Below are positions 1 through 8,307 of a stretch of DNA of 64,000 nt, piece by piece (positions within the stretch are counted from its first letter, which is position 1; each line of letters begins with the position of its first letter). The stretch comes from RGIG3013 sp045538935. GTDB lineage: Bacteria; Bacillota; Clostridia; Oscillospirales; Acutalibacteraceae. Position numbers and translations under genes: made by a program. Where the stretch lies: the NCBI GenBank assembly GCA_045538935.1, contig JAZQEI010000002.1:1-64000 (forward strand), read 5' to 3'. Below the pieces are notes generated by a model. The model was not told where the DNA came from, ran no database searches, and saw only the letters and a list, made by a program, of their open reading frames with translations.

Positions 1-38
1 TTGCCTGTATGCGATGCTCCTGTAATTAAAATAATCAT
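1..38 (-). CDS. Partial P-loop ATPase/kinase (N-terminus only)
   Basis: Only the first twelve codons lie in the window; the gene runs leftward off the edge from an ATG at 38. The visible residues read MIILITGASHTG, and the next codon begins AA (Lys or Asn). A beta strand followed by GxSxTGK is the start of a Walker A loop, as in small AAA or adenylate-kinase-like ATP-binding proteins. The upstream GGGTG is a weak ribosome binding site. The substrate cannot be told from this fragment. Confidence 0.55.
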   Translation of the reverse strand, partial: MIILITGASHTG

Positions 39-120
39 CTCAAACACCCCTACAAATACTTATTCATTGAACTGATTATATCATAAAGTTTCAAACTTTT
101 CCACTGGTATTGCTTTAAGA

Positions 121-165
121 TTTAGTTCAAGTCCTCCCCAAGGGTCGTTTTTGGGAAATGATATC
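121..165. repeat. 45-bp direct repeat, copy 1
   Basis: This copy matches 1048-1092 at 44 of 45 positions in the same orientation. It ends two bases from the stop codon of the nitrilase gene, so the two copies bracket that gene. It contains GTTCAAGTCCT, which matches the T-arm of the tRNA-fMet at 1360-1435, followed by CCCC; relative to that tRNA the match is inverted. Confidence 0.85.
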
Positions 166-167
166 GG

Positions 168-968
168 TTAATTTTTGAAAATGTCAGGGCGAAGTCCGTA
201 GTTTATAAAATCATCATTGCGAACCATGCCGCCACCAAATCCCGCGGTACGCATATATTTTTCTTTGGGTTCAATGTTTGCAGAAACTGAACCTACTGTT
301 TTTCCCATATCTTTCAGTATTTTTCCATTAGGCGCAATGATCATGGAACAACCGCCCTTTTCATCGCTATCCATAGAATAAGAAGATTTCGCTACAAATG
401 CATTGCAACGAAAAGCAATCATTTTTGTTTGGGCGCGTATAATATCGGTAGTTTCGCCGCGCTGATACCCGGGCAGCAATATTATATCGGGCTTTTGCGA
501 TGCCAGATATTCTATCTGCTCATTAAAATACACATCATAGCAGGTCAAAAAACCAAAGCGCATACCATCCAAATCGCAAATACAAGCGCCATCCCCGTAT
601 TGCACACCTAATGCGATTTCACTTGGCGGAAGATGAATTTTATCGTAAACAAACGCAACATTTCCCTTTTTATCGAACAAATAGGTACTATTTTTAATTT
701 TTCCCTCACGTTCTTCCAATACATTAATTGCAATATAAGCAGTCTTTTCTTTAGCCATCGCCGCCGCTCTTTTTAGCATTTTCTTTGCGCGCGGCATCGC
801 GGCTTTTTCGCTTTCATTGTCTGAAATACCGCCCGCATTAGAATATTCAGGCAAAACGATTAAAGAGTCTTTTTCAACTTTTTGCAGTTCATTTATCAAA
901 AACTCGGCAATTTTTTCATCAGGATTTTCACCCATAAAATATGGCGGTTGTACTACTGTGATTTTCAA
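168..968 (-). CDS. Carbon-nitrogen hydrolase (nitrilase superfamily)
   Basis: The 266-residue protein hydrolyses a non-peptide C-N bond (amide, nitrile or carbamoyl) in the cytoplasm; the substrate is not evident. The family's catalytic triad is visible: Glu41 in LPEYSN, Lys110 in DKIHLPP and Cys143 in LTCYDVYF. The length is normal for a single-domain omega-amidase or N-carbamoylputrescine-amidase-like enzyme. An AGGTG ribosome binding site precedes the start. The gene stands alone on the minus strand, bracketed by near-identical 45-bp repeats. Family assignment is firm and specificity unknown. Confidence 0.88.
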   Translation of the reverse strand: MKITVVQPPYFMGENPDEKIAEFLINELQKVEKDSLIVLPEYSNAGGISDNESEKAAMPRAKKMLKRAAAMAKEKTAYIAINVLEEREGKIKNSTYLFDKKGNVAFVYDKIHLPPSEIALGVQYGDGACICDLDGMRFGFLTCYDVYFNEQIEYLASQKPDIILLPGYQRGETTDIIRAQTKMIAFRCNAFVAKSSYSMDSDEKGGCSMIIAPNGKILKDMGKTVGSVSANIEPKEKYMRTAGFGGGMVRNDDFINYGLRPDIFKN

Positions 969-1047
969 AATATGTCACCTGCTTTCTAAACACAGTATAA
1001 CATATATCCGTCTTTTTTAAAGGAAAATATGTGATTTGCTGTAAAGT

Positions 1048-1092
1048 TTTAGTTCAAGTCCTCCCCAAAGGTCGTTTTTGGGAAATGATATC
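1048..1092. repeat. 45-bp direct repeat, copy 2
   Basis: This is the second copy of the repeat at 121-165, with a single difference (AAAGG here, AAGGG there). It lies upstream of the nitrilase gene and at the far end of the hairpin-rich DNA that follows tRNA-fMet. Its core again resembles the tRNA T-arm in inverted orientation. Confidence 0.85.
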
Positions 1093-1120
1093 TTTTTTAT
1101 TTTACTTTTAAAAATGGCAC

Positions 1121-1152
1121 GAAAAAAAACCAGAAACCGTTTTGGTTTCTGG
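1121..1152 (-). terminator. Intrinsic terminator distal to tRNA-fMet
   Basis: Read on the minus strand, the stem CCAGAAACC/GGTTTCTGG (1144-1152 with 1130-1138) has a 5-nt loop and is followed by eight T. It ends the hairpin-rich segment downstream of tRNA-fMet. A second inverted repeat, CGAACCG/CGGTTCG, lies beside it at about 1160-1183. Confidence 0.75.
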
Positions 1153-1188
1153 GTTTTCCGAACCGATATCTTTTTCGGTTCGCAATGT

Positions 1189-1303
1189 TGGTTGCTTCGG
1201 ACAGGACTTTCCTCTCCGGCTATCGAACAGTCCACCGGACTGTTCTCCCAAACTCGTTGCTCGTTTTACTCGCCGAGTTTGGAGGTCGTTTCAAGTCCTG
1301 TCT
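1189..1303 (-). repeat. tRNA-derived fold-back element behind tRNA-fMet
   Basis: In tRNA orientation the element starts with an inverted copy of the T-arm (GACAGGACTTGAA, + strand 1290-1302). It continues with CGAGTAAAACGAG, then a perfect 9-bp palindrome GAACAGTCC-N3-GGACTGTTC (1225-1245). It ends with a direct, slightly degenerate copy of the tRNA 3' end including CCA (1189-1209). The arms 1200-1209 and 1293-1302 are a perfect 10-bp inverted repeat, so the whole can fold back. The same plan recurs behind tRNA-Glu at 60212-60351. Confidence 0.8.
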
Positions 1304-1316
1304 GATCCTATAACAA

Positions 1317-1359
1317 AGAAAAATTGGAACTAAGCCTAAAGGCTTAATTCCAATTTTTT
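1317..1359 (-). terminator. Terminator directly after tRNA-fMet
   Basis: A long stem AAATTGGAAYTAAGCC paired with its complement (1321-1357), ending in a T run on the minus strand, begins right after the encoded CCA of the tRNA. Confidence 0.75.
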
Positions 1360-1435
<76 letters not shown>

Positions 1436-1472
1436 ATATATTTTTATGCCTACTTGTCTTTCGGTAAATGAC

Positions 1473-1501
1473 ATTTTATCATACCTTGGTAGTTTTGTCA
1501 A
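1473..1501 (-). promoter_or_regulatory. SigA-type promoter of tRNA-fMet
   Basis: On the minus strand TTGACA (1496-1501), a 17-bp spacer and TAAAAT (1473-1478) sit about 40 bp before the tRNA 5' end. Confidence 0.8.
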
Positions 1502-1595
1502 GTCCAATTGCGGTAATATTTAGTTTTTAACAAAAAGTTCATATTATACATATTTCTAACATTATTTTGTCAAAAAGAGGTATAACTAACCACAT

Positions 1596-2399
1596 TTATA
1601 TGCTATTTGTTTTGTAATTATTCGGTGTGCTGCCTAAATGTTTTTTAAAAAAAAGCGAAAAATAATTTGGCGACGAAAAATTCATTTTCTCGGCCGTTGA
1701 CGTTACCGATAATCCTTGTCTTAATAGTCTTGCCGCCTCTTTGGCTCTTAAAGAATTGTAAAAGGTTTTGGGGCTGGTATTTGCATAGGTCATAAATAAT
1801 TTTTTTAAATAACTTACACTTATGTTATGGCTGCTCGCTAAATCGGAAAGCGAAAAATTATCGCAGACCGATTTTTGCATGGTATTTACTATTTGTGTAT
1901 AAACTCTTGCAGACGTTTCGGTTAAAAAGGCATCCTTTGCCTCTAACTCTGTGCAGATATCTATTATAAGCGAGGTTAAATTTGCCGCACTATACTGACC
2001 TATGTACTCATTATTTTTGTTATCTGCTTCATAAAGTTGCGCTAAATTAAAGCACTTTATAAATATGGCTTTCTGCTCTGCATTTAAATGATAAACACCG
2101 TCAAATATTTTACTAGGCAAATCGCCCTTGACCGTAAATGAAAGATTCATTAAGTTTAAAGCTGTTTTTTTAAGCGATTTTACGCAATGAAACTCCATAG
2201 GTGCGAAAAAAATTACATCGCCCTCGTTTAAAATATATACCTTTTCGTCTTCGGCTACCCTAACTCCACCCGACACAACATACATAGCCTCTAAAAAGAA
2301 ATGACTCTCACCCTTAAAATCGAAATCCTTTGATAAATGCTGATTGTATGTGTTGCCTATTTTGTCGATGTAAAATTTATTATTTGTTTTGTAAAGCAT
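1596..2399 (-). CDS. AraC-family transcriptional regulator
   Basis: The start chosen is the ATG at 2399 (267 aa) because GGTGAT precedes it at good spacing. A longer frame to 2498 would cover the divergent promoter and has no better site. The N-terminal half is a cupin-like sensing domain (YVVSGGVRVAEDEKVYILNEGD). The last ~100 residues are the paired AraC helix-turn-helix domain (LSDLASSHNISVSYLKKLF, then FSSPNYFSLFFKKHLGSTP). It is divergent from the Gfo/Idh/MocA gene at 2513 and probably regulates it and itself in response to a sugar-like ligand (inference from position). Confidence 0.88.
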   Translation of the reverse strand: MLYKTNNKFYIDKIGNTYNQHLSKDFDFKGESHFFLEAMYVVSGGVRVAEDEKVYILNEGDVIFFAPMEFHCVKSLKKTALNLMNLSFTVKGDLPSKIFDGVYHLNAEQKAIFIKCFNLAQLYEADNKNNEYIGQYSAANLTSLIIDICTELEAKDAFLTETSARVYTQIVNTMQKSVCDNFSLSDLASSHNISVSYLKKLFMTYANTSPKTFYNSLRAKEAARLLRQGLSVTSTAEKMNFSSPNYFSLFFKKHLGSTPNNYKTNSI

Positions 2400-2445
2400 A
2401 TTATCACCAGTGTCTAAAAACATACTTTTTGTATCTTTTTTGGTA

Positions 2446-2474
2446 TTGAATATATTTTTGTCTACTTGTATAAT
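2446..2474 (+). promoter_or_regulatory. Promoter of the Gfo/Idh/MocA gene
   Basis: TTGAAT (2446-2451), 17-bp spacer, TATAAT (2469-2474). The start codon follows 38 bp later behind GGTGATAAT, the same ribosome-binding string used by the divergent araC-type gene. Confidence 0.8.
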
Positions 2475-2512
2475 AGCATCATACAAACAAAAAATCAACA
2501 GCGGGTGATAAT

Positions 2513-3772
2513 ATGAAAGAAAAGATAAAAATTGCGTATATTGGTTTAGGCCGACGCGGAGAAAGCGTTCTTAGAGAGTGCTTTGCAAAGATGAGCGACG
2601 TGGAAATTACCGTTTTGTGCGACAAATATGAGCCATTTTTAGATAAAGGTGTTGATATTTTAGAAAAGGCCGGAAAGCCCAAGCCTATTTTAACCACCGA
2701 TGCCGATTTTGCTATTAATCACAAAGATGTAGATGCCGTTATAATTATGACTGGTTGGAACGAGCGTGCAGCATTAGCTAAAAAGAGTATGCTTGCAGGC
2801 AAATACACCGCCATTGAGGTTGGTTGCGCCTTTGATATTAGCGAATGCTACAGTTTAATAGACGTTTATGAGCAAACAAGCACACCACTTATGATGCTTG
2901 AAAACTGTTGTTACGGCAGACGTGAAATGATGGGGCTTCGCCTTGTTAAAGAGGGTTTATTTGGCGATGTTGTACACTGTGCAGGCGGTTACCATCACTT
3001 TTTACCAGACTGCGAGTTGTTTATAGATTTAGACAGCGCAAATCCGCACTACCGTTTAGCCTCTTACATTCACCGCAACTGTGAGCAATATCCTACCCAC
3101 GAGTTAGGCCCAATATCTAAGGTGCTAAGTATAAACAGAGGCAACCGTTTTATGACTTTATCGTCATTTGCATCTAAAAGCGGCGGATTAAAGCAGGCTG
3201 CAAAAACCATACTTGGTGAAGACAGTGAGTATGCTAAAATTGATTACAAGCACAGCGATATAATAACCACCGTAATCACCTGTGCTAACGGAGAGACTGT
3301 TCATTTGTGTTTAGATACCACTTCTCCACGCCCATACTACAGCCGTAACTTTACTGTTAGGGGAACTAAAGGTATGTGCACCGAAGAGCGCAAGGTAGTG
3401 TTCTTAGAGGGTATGAAAGAGCCTATAGAAAATAACGAAGAGCAAATGTATGAAAAATACGACCATCCGCTTCACAAAGAGTATCACGAGTTAGGTGAGC
3501 GTGGCGGTCACGACGGTATGGACTGGCTTGTTTGCCGCGCATTTGTAGAAAGCGTTAAAAACGGCACCAACACACCTATAGATGCTTACGACACGGTCAC
3601 TTGGATGGCAATTGCGGCTTTAAGTGAAATGTCTATAAATAAAGGCGGCGCACCCGTAAGCTTCCCCGATTTTACAAAGGGCAAGTGGATAAACCGCGAG
3701 GCTCCTTTAAAAAGCAAATACTCGCTCGACGAAATTGTTGAAGACAGATCGGTTCCAATATTTTTAGATTAA
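2513..3772 (+). CDS. Gfo/Idh/MocA oxidoreductase, GH109-like
   Basis: The 419-residue protein opens with a Rossmann fingerprint (IAYIGLGRRGES), so it binds NAD(P). Motifs NCCYGRREM, GGYHHFLPD and QYPTHELGPISK are those of the branch that includes GH109 glycosidases, which cleave alpha-N-acetylgalactosamine through a transient NAD+ redox step. There is no signal peptide, so it acts in the cytoplasm, on a sugar taken up or released there. It could equally be a sugar dehydrogenase; the GH109 activity is inference. The AraC regulator is its divergent neighbour and a terminator follows. Confidence 0.85.
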   Translation: MKEKIKIAYIGLGRRGESVLRECFAKMSDVEITVLCDKYEPFLDKGVDILEKAGKPKPILTTDADFAINHKDVDAVIIMTGWNERAALAKKSMLAGKYTAIEVGCAFDISECYSLIDVYEQTSTPLMMLENCCYGRREMMGLRLVKEGLFGDVVHCAGGYHHFLPDCELFIDLDSANPHYRLASYIHRNCEQYPTHELGPISKVLSINRGNRFMTLSSFASKSGGLKQAAKTILGEDSEYAKIDYKHSDIITTVITCANGETVHLCLDTTSPRPYYSRNFTVRGTKGMCTEERKVVFLEGMKEPIENNEEQMYEKYDHPLHKEYHELGERGGHDGMDWLVCRAFVESVKNGTNTPIDAYDTVTWMAIAALSEMSINKGGAPVSFPDFTKGKWINREAPLKSKYSLDEIVEDRSVPIFLD

Positions 3773-3780
3773 TAATAGTA

Positions 3781-3815
3781 AAAGGCGCACCTAATAATAG
3801 GAGGCGCCCTTTTTG
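3781..3815 (+). terminator. Terminator after the Gfo/Idh/MocA gene
   Basis: A GGCGC/GCGCC stem with an inner CCT/AGG pairing around AATAAT is followed by CTTTTTG. The loop CCTAATAA recurs in the terminator at 39592. Confidence 0.7.
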
Positions 3816-3919
3816 TTTTATTTTGACTGTTTTCTGGCAACATAATCATTGATTAGTTTTTGTTTTTGTGATAATATTTAAATATAATAATTAAAATTAT
3901 TGTAAAAACGGGGTATTTT

Positions 3920-4525
3920 ATGTCTAAACTATATTTTAAATACGGCGCTATGGCATCGTCTAAAACCGCCAATGCTCTTATGACTCGCTTTAATTACGAA
4001 GAAAAAGGCAACAAAGTTTGGCTTGTTAAGCCTGATCTTGACAACCGTGACGACTATATAGACGAAAATGGTGTTAGGGTTACGGTTGTAAAGTCACGCG
4101 TAGGGTTGTCGGCAGTTGCCGATGTAATAAAGCGTGATGAAAATATTTTAGAACGTTTTAACGAACTTAAAATCCGCACAACTATTAATGCAATAATTTG
4201 CGATGAATGTCAATTTTTAACCAAGTCACAGGTTGACCAATTAAAATACATTGCAGAATTTTGCGATATTCCCGTTTTATGTTTTGGTCTTAGAGCCGAC
4301 TTTCAGACAAAATTGTTTGAGGGCTCAAAACGTTTATTCGAAATTGCCGACAGCATTACCGAAATTAAATCGGTTTGCAAGTGCGGTAAAAAGACCATTG
4401 TTAACGCCAGAATTGATAATAATGGCAAGGTTGTAATAGAGGGTAACCAAATTGAAATAGGCGGCAACGACAAATACGAGAGCATGTGTTGGGGTTGTTG
4501 GCAAGAACGAATAAAGAATCAGTAA
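3920..4525 (+). CDS. tdk: Thymidine kinase
   Basis: This 201-residue type II thymidine kinase phosphorylates thymidine to dTMP with ATP in pyrimidine salvage. The N-terminus LYFKYGAMASSKTANAL is the family's P-loop (GxMxSxKT). IICDECQFL carries the Walker B aspartate and the catalytic glutamate. A structural zinc site is suggested by VCKCGKK and MCWGCW near the C-terminus. The length is normal. The ribosome binding site is weak (ACGGGG). The glutamine synthetase promoter begins three bases after its stop, so the two genes are probably separate units. Confidence 0.95.
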   Translation: MSKLYFKYGAMASSKTANALMTRFNYEEKGNKVWLVKPDLDNRDDYIDENGVRVTVVKSRVGLSAVADVIKRDENILERFNELKIRTTINAIICDECQFLTKSQVDQLKYIAEFCDIPVLCFGLRADFQTKLFEGSKRLFEIADSITEIKSVCKCGKKTIVNARIDNNGKVVIEGNQIEIGGNDKYESMCWGCWQERIKNQ

Positions 4526-4527
4526 TA

Positions 4528-4556
4528 TTGACAAAAATTTGAAATTTTGCTATATT
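4528..4556 (+). promoter_or_regulatory. Promoter of glutamine synthetase
   Basis: TTGACA (4528-4533), 17-bp spacer, TATATT (4551-4556), directly behind the tdk stop codon. No TnrA/GlnR-type palindrome was recognised. Confidence 0.8.
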
Positions 4557-4591
4557 TTTAATATAAATTTTTACATTAAGGGGTGCTGTTT

Positions 4592-6016
4592 GTGGCAAAA
4601 TCTGTTGCAGATATTCTAAAAATTATAAAAGAAAACAACATTAAAATGGTTGATTTTAAAATGGTAGACATTAACGGTCAATACCGTCACGTTACCATTC
4701 CGGCTGAAAATTTCGGTGAAGATACCCTAAAAAGCGGTATTGGTTTTGATGCATCTAACTACGGTTATGCAGTTGTTGAAAAGAGTGATATGGTATTTAT
4801 TCCCGACCCCGAGACCGCTACCATAGACCCGTTCTGTGAGATACCTACACTTTCTATGACGGGTAACGCAATGATAATTGATTCCCCTGAAAATCGTCCG
4901 CTAGCCCAATACCCGCGCAACATTATAAAGGCGGCCGTACAATATATGAAAGACAGCGGCGTTGCCGACGAAATGAAGATTTTACCCGAGTTTGAGTTTT
5001 ATCTTTTTGATGACGTTACCTGGAACGTTGCTGGCAACTATATAGGTGCCAGTGTTGATGCAAGGCAGTCGTACTGGAATTCTGATAACGAAGGCAAAGG
5101 CGTTGTTGTAGCAAAACAGAAAAACTACCACATTGCAAAGCCGTTTGATACATCTTTTGAATGCCGTAGCGAAATGTGCATGCTAATGAAAGATGCCGGA
5201 ATTGAAATAAACTATCATCACCCCGAGGTTGCAGCCTCCGGTCAGTACGAAATTGAGCCTCAGCTTGGCGAGGTAGTTCATATGGCCGATGCCACAATGA
5301 TGATTAAATACATTATTCACAACACCGCCTTAAAATACGGCAAAAGCGCTACCTTTATGCCCAAGCCCATTTACGGCGAGGCAGGCAGCGGTATGCACGT
5401 TCATATGCTACTATTTAAAGACGGCAAGCCCGTATTCTCTGACGATAACGGTTATTCGCATTTAAGCAAGACTGCTCACTACTTTATTGGCGGATTATTA
5501 AAGCATATAGGCTCACTTTGTGCCATTACAAACCCGTCAACAAACTCGTTTAAGCGTCTTGTTCCCGGTTTTGAGGCTCCGGTAACCGTAGGCTATGCTA
5601 CCTCTAACAGAAGCGCAGTTATACGTATTCCGGCCTATGCAAAAAGTCCCGACAAACGCCGTTTTGAGCTTAGAAACCCCGATGCTACCTGCAACCCATA
5701 TTTTGCCTATGCCGCAATTTTAATGGCAGGTTTAGACGGAATAAAGAACAAAATTGACCCACACGAAAACGGTTGGGGTCCGTATGATATGAACCTTTAT
5801 AATCTTCCTGAAGAAGAAAAGGCAAAATTACAAGGTTTGCCGGTTTCGCTAGAGCAAGCATTAGACTGCCTAGAAAAAGATAACGATTATTTAACCGAAG
5901 GCGAAGTATTTCCCAAAGAGTTACTTGCAAACTTTATAAAAAATAAACGCGCCGAATGTGCCGCACTTTCGGCCATTCCACACCCCGCAGAGTTTGATAA
6001 GTATTACAACCTATAA
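4592..6016 (+). CDS. glnA: Type I glutamine synthetase
   Basis: The enzyme makes glutamine from glutamate, ammonia and ATP and works as a cytoplasmic dodecamer. I chose the GTG at 4592 (474 aa) because AAGGGG lies eight bases upstream; a GTG at 4583 overlaps that site. Signature segments are GSGMHVHM, the ammonia/ATP region KPIYGEAGSG, and NRSAVIRIP. The NLYNLPEEE segment aligns with the adenylylation loop of GlnA-beta enzymes, with the modifiable tyrosine at residue 403. No glnR or glnE neighbour is visible. Terminator follows. Confidence 0.95.
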   Translation: MAKSVADILKIIKENNIKMVDFKMVDINGQYRHVTIPAENFGEDTLKSGIGFDASNYGYAVVEKSDMVFIPDPETATIDPFCEIPTLSMTGNAMIIDSPENRPLAQYPRNIIKAAVQYMKDSGVADEMKILPEFEFYLFDDVTWNVAGNYIGASVDARQSYWNSDNEGKGVVVAKQKNYHIAKPFDTSFECRSEMCMLMKDAGIEINYHHPEVAASGQYEIEPQLGEVVHMADATMMIKYIIHNTALKYGKSATFMPKPIYGEAGSGMHVHMLLFKDGKPVFSDDNGYSHLSKTAHYFIGGLLKHIGSLCAITNPSTNSFKRLVPGFEAPVTVGYATSNRSAVIRIPAYAKSPDKRRFELRNPDATCNPYFAYAAILMAGLDGIKNKIDPHENGWGPYDMNLYNLPEEEKAKLQGLPVSLEQALDCLEKDNDYLTEGEVFPKELLANFIKNKRAECAALSAIPHPAEFDKYYNL

Positions 6017-6022
6017 TCGAAT

Positions 6023-6061
6023 AAAAAACACCTCAAGATATGCACCTTGAGGTGTTTTTTT
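6023..6061 (+). terminator. Terminator of glnA
   Basis: A perfect stem AACACCTCAAG/CTTGAGGTGTT with an 8-nt loop is followed by seven T. Confidence 0.9.
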
Positions 6062-6062
6062 G

Positions 6063-6091
6063 TTGATATATTTTAGCCACTATGTTATACT
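6063..6091 (+). promoter_or_regulatory. Promoter of the GH3 gene
   Basis: TTGATA (6063-6068), 17-bp spacer, TATACT (6086-6091). It overlaps an upstream ATG at 6082, which argues for translation starting at 6130 instead. Confidence 0.78.
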
Positions 6092-6129
6092 TTTTGTGTA
6101 TAAATATTAAACATTTGGGCGTGATTAAT

Positions 6130-8292
6130 ATGTATAAAAATAAAAATTTACCTGCAAAAACACGCGCTTTAGACCTTTTGTCTAAAATGACATTAGACGA
6201 AAAGTTTGAGCAAATGAATATTTATTTGCGAGTTGAAACTGCTTATAAAACATTTAAAGAGCAGGGCAAACTAGCTGAGCGCGGTTGTATGTTTGCAGAA
6301 GAAAACAGCCACTCGGTAGAGCAATTTATAGAAATGCAAAAATATTTTGTTGAAAAAACACGTCTTGGTATTCCTATTCTGCTAGCTTGCGAAGCCTTGC
6401 ACGGTGTAATTCATAAAGATGCCACTGTATTTCCCCAGAGTGCATCTTTAGGATGTACTTTTGACCGCGACTTAATATCACAAATGGCCGATGTTATAGG
6501 TGCAGAGTCAGAGGCTCTTGGCGTAAGGCAGGTATATGCGCCCGATTTGGATATTCCGCGTGACCCTCGTTGGGGGCGTATGCAAGAATGCTACGGCGAA
6601 GATCCCTATTTAGTAGGCGAGCTTGGTAGCCGTTATGTAAAAGGAGTACAGTCACACAACGTTGCCACAACTCTTAAGCATTTTATTGCCTACAGTACAC
6701 CAGAAAACGGCATAAACTTAGCTCCCGTTCATATAGGTGAGCGTGAAATGCGTGAGGTCAACCTAGAGCCCTTTAAAAAGTGTATTGAGTCAGGCGCACT
6801 CTCACTAATGCCTGCTTATAATGAGGTTGACGGCGAGGTTGTGCACGCGTCTAAACGTTTACTTCGCGACTTATTGCGTGATGAACTGGGCTTTGACGGA
6901 ATGACCGTTTCTGACTACGGCGCAATAGATATGTTTACCTTCTTTCACAGAATTGCCAAAGACCGCTTAGAAGCCGGCAAGCTGGCTCTTAATGCCGGTG
7001 TTGATATGGAAGCACCTTATCCGTTTGGATACGGCGATGAGCTAAAGGAAGCCGTACTAAGAGGAGACGTTGATATTAAGCTTATTGACGAAAATGTTCT
7101 TAACATTTTAACCCTTAAATTTAAGGTAGGTCTTTTTGAAAATCCTTACCTTTTCTGCGATAATCCAATACACACTAACGAGGCCATAGAGTTATCGAAA
7201 AAGGCAGATGAGGAATCTATTGTTCTTCTTAAAAACGACGGTATATTGCCTCTTAATAAAAACAGTGTATCAAAAATTGCCGTAATAGGCAACAATGCCA
7301 AAGACAGCTTTTTGGGTGACTACATTGTAAGAACCGAAAACTGTGTAGATTTTTACTCGGGGTTGGTAAATTACTTAGGTCAAGACAAGGTTTTATACTC
7401 TAAAGGCTGCACACCTCTTTCAACAAATGAGCAAATGATACAAGATGCGGTTAATACCGCAAAGCAGGCCGATACTATATTCTTGGTGCTTGGTGATAAT
7501 GCCGATGTTGGTGGCGGTATTGGCGGCGGTTTCCATGCACACAACGAAATCACCTGCAGCGAGGGTTACGATACTCACGAACTTTGTCTGCCACCCGCTC
7601 AACAAAGACTGTTCGATGCAATATCGGCCCTTAATAAACCTATTGTGCTTGTTCTTTATGCGGGCAGAGCCTATGCATTAAAAAACGAAGTTAATAAGGT
7701 TAACGGCTTTTTCTACTCGTTTGGCGGCGGTGAGCAGAGCGGTAATGCCTTTGCAAACCTAATTTTTGGTGATGTTTCGCCCTCGGGCAAGTTATCTATT
7801 TCTCTGCCAAAATCTACAGGTCATATTCCCTGCTATTACAACCACAAGGTATGCGCAAGGGGTACATTTTACAGAAAACCGGGCAGCCCAGAAAATCCTG
7901 GTCGTGACTATGTATTATCGTCACCTAACGCTTGGTACACCTTTGGCGACGGATTATCTTACACAAATGTAGAATATTCCAATTTATTCGCCAATGTTCT
8001 CGAAAACGGACAGGTTAGGGTATCGGTAGATGTAGAAAATACTGGCGATTATGACATTAATGAGAGTGTGCTCTTGTTCCTTAGGGTTTTGTATGCACCT
8101 ATTACACCTTTTGTAAAACGACTAAGGCAGTTTGAAAAGGTACTCTTAAAGGCAAAAGAAAAGAAAACCGTAGAGTTTACCTTAGGTAAAGATGACTTTA
8201 CCTATATAGATATTAACTGTAAAGAAGCTCATCTCCCCGGTCAGTACAAGGTTTTAATAGACAACCTTGAGTGTGAATTTACTATTAATTAA
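6130..8292 (+). CDS. Glycoside hydrolase family 3 (beta-glucosidase/xylosidase type)
   Basis: The 720-residue protein has the usual GH3 order: a TIM-barrel catalytic domain, an alpha/beta sandwich starting near SIVLLKNDGILPL, and a C-terminal fibronectin-III-like domain (VRVSVDVENTGDYD). The nucleophile is Asp262 in TVSDYGAID; KHFIAYSTPENG and RDPRWGRMQECYGEDPYL are substrate-pocket motifs. No signal peptide is present, so it probably hydrolyses imported oligosaccharides in the cytoplasm. The ATG at 6130 is preceded by GGGCGTGA. Beta-glucosidase and beta-xylosidase cannot be separated from sequence alone. It is co-oriented with the phosphatase gene at 8308. Confidence 0.9.
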   Translation: MYKNKNLPAKTRALDLLSKMTLDEKFEQMNIYLRVETAYKTFKEQGKLAERGCMFAEENSHSVEQFIEMQKYFVEKTRLGIPILLACEALHGVIHKDATVFPQSASLGCTFDRDLISQMADVIGAESEALGVRQVYAPDLDIPRDPRWGRMQECYGEDPYLVGELGSRYVKGVQSHNVATTLKHFIAYSTPENGINLAPVHIGEREMREVNLEPFKKCIESGALSLMPAYNEVDGEVVHASKRLLRDLLRDELGFDGMTVSDYGAIDMFTFFHRIAKDRLEAGKLALNAGVDMEAPYPFGYGDELKEAVLRGDVDIKLIDENVLNILTLKFKVGLFENPYLFCDNPIHTNEAIELSKKADEESIVLLKNDGILPLNKNSVSKIAVIGNNAKDSFLGDYIVRTENCVDFYSGLVNYLGQDKVLYSKGCTPLSTNEQMIQDAVNTAKQADTIFLVLGDNADVGGGIGGGFHAHNEITCSEGYDTHELCLPPAQQRLFDAISALNKPIVLVLYAGRAYALKNEVNKVNGFFYSFGGGEQSGNAFANLIFGDVSPSGKLSISLPKSTGHIPCYYNHKVCARGTFYRKPGSPENPGRDYVLSSPNAWYTFGDGLSYTNVEYSNLFANVLENGQVRVSVDVENTGDYDINESVLLFLRVLYAPITPFVKRLRQFEKVLLKAKEKKTVEFTLGKDDFTYIDINCKEAHLPGQYKVLIDNLECEFTIN

Positions 8293-8307
8293 TTAAAGGA
8301 TAAAAAA

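Noticed and set aside
1189..1303. tRNA pseudogene or second tRNA after tRNA-fMet
   Set aside because: Only the T-arm and acceptor 3' strand are copied; no anticodon or D arm exists.
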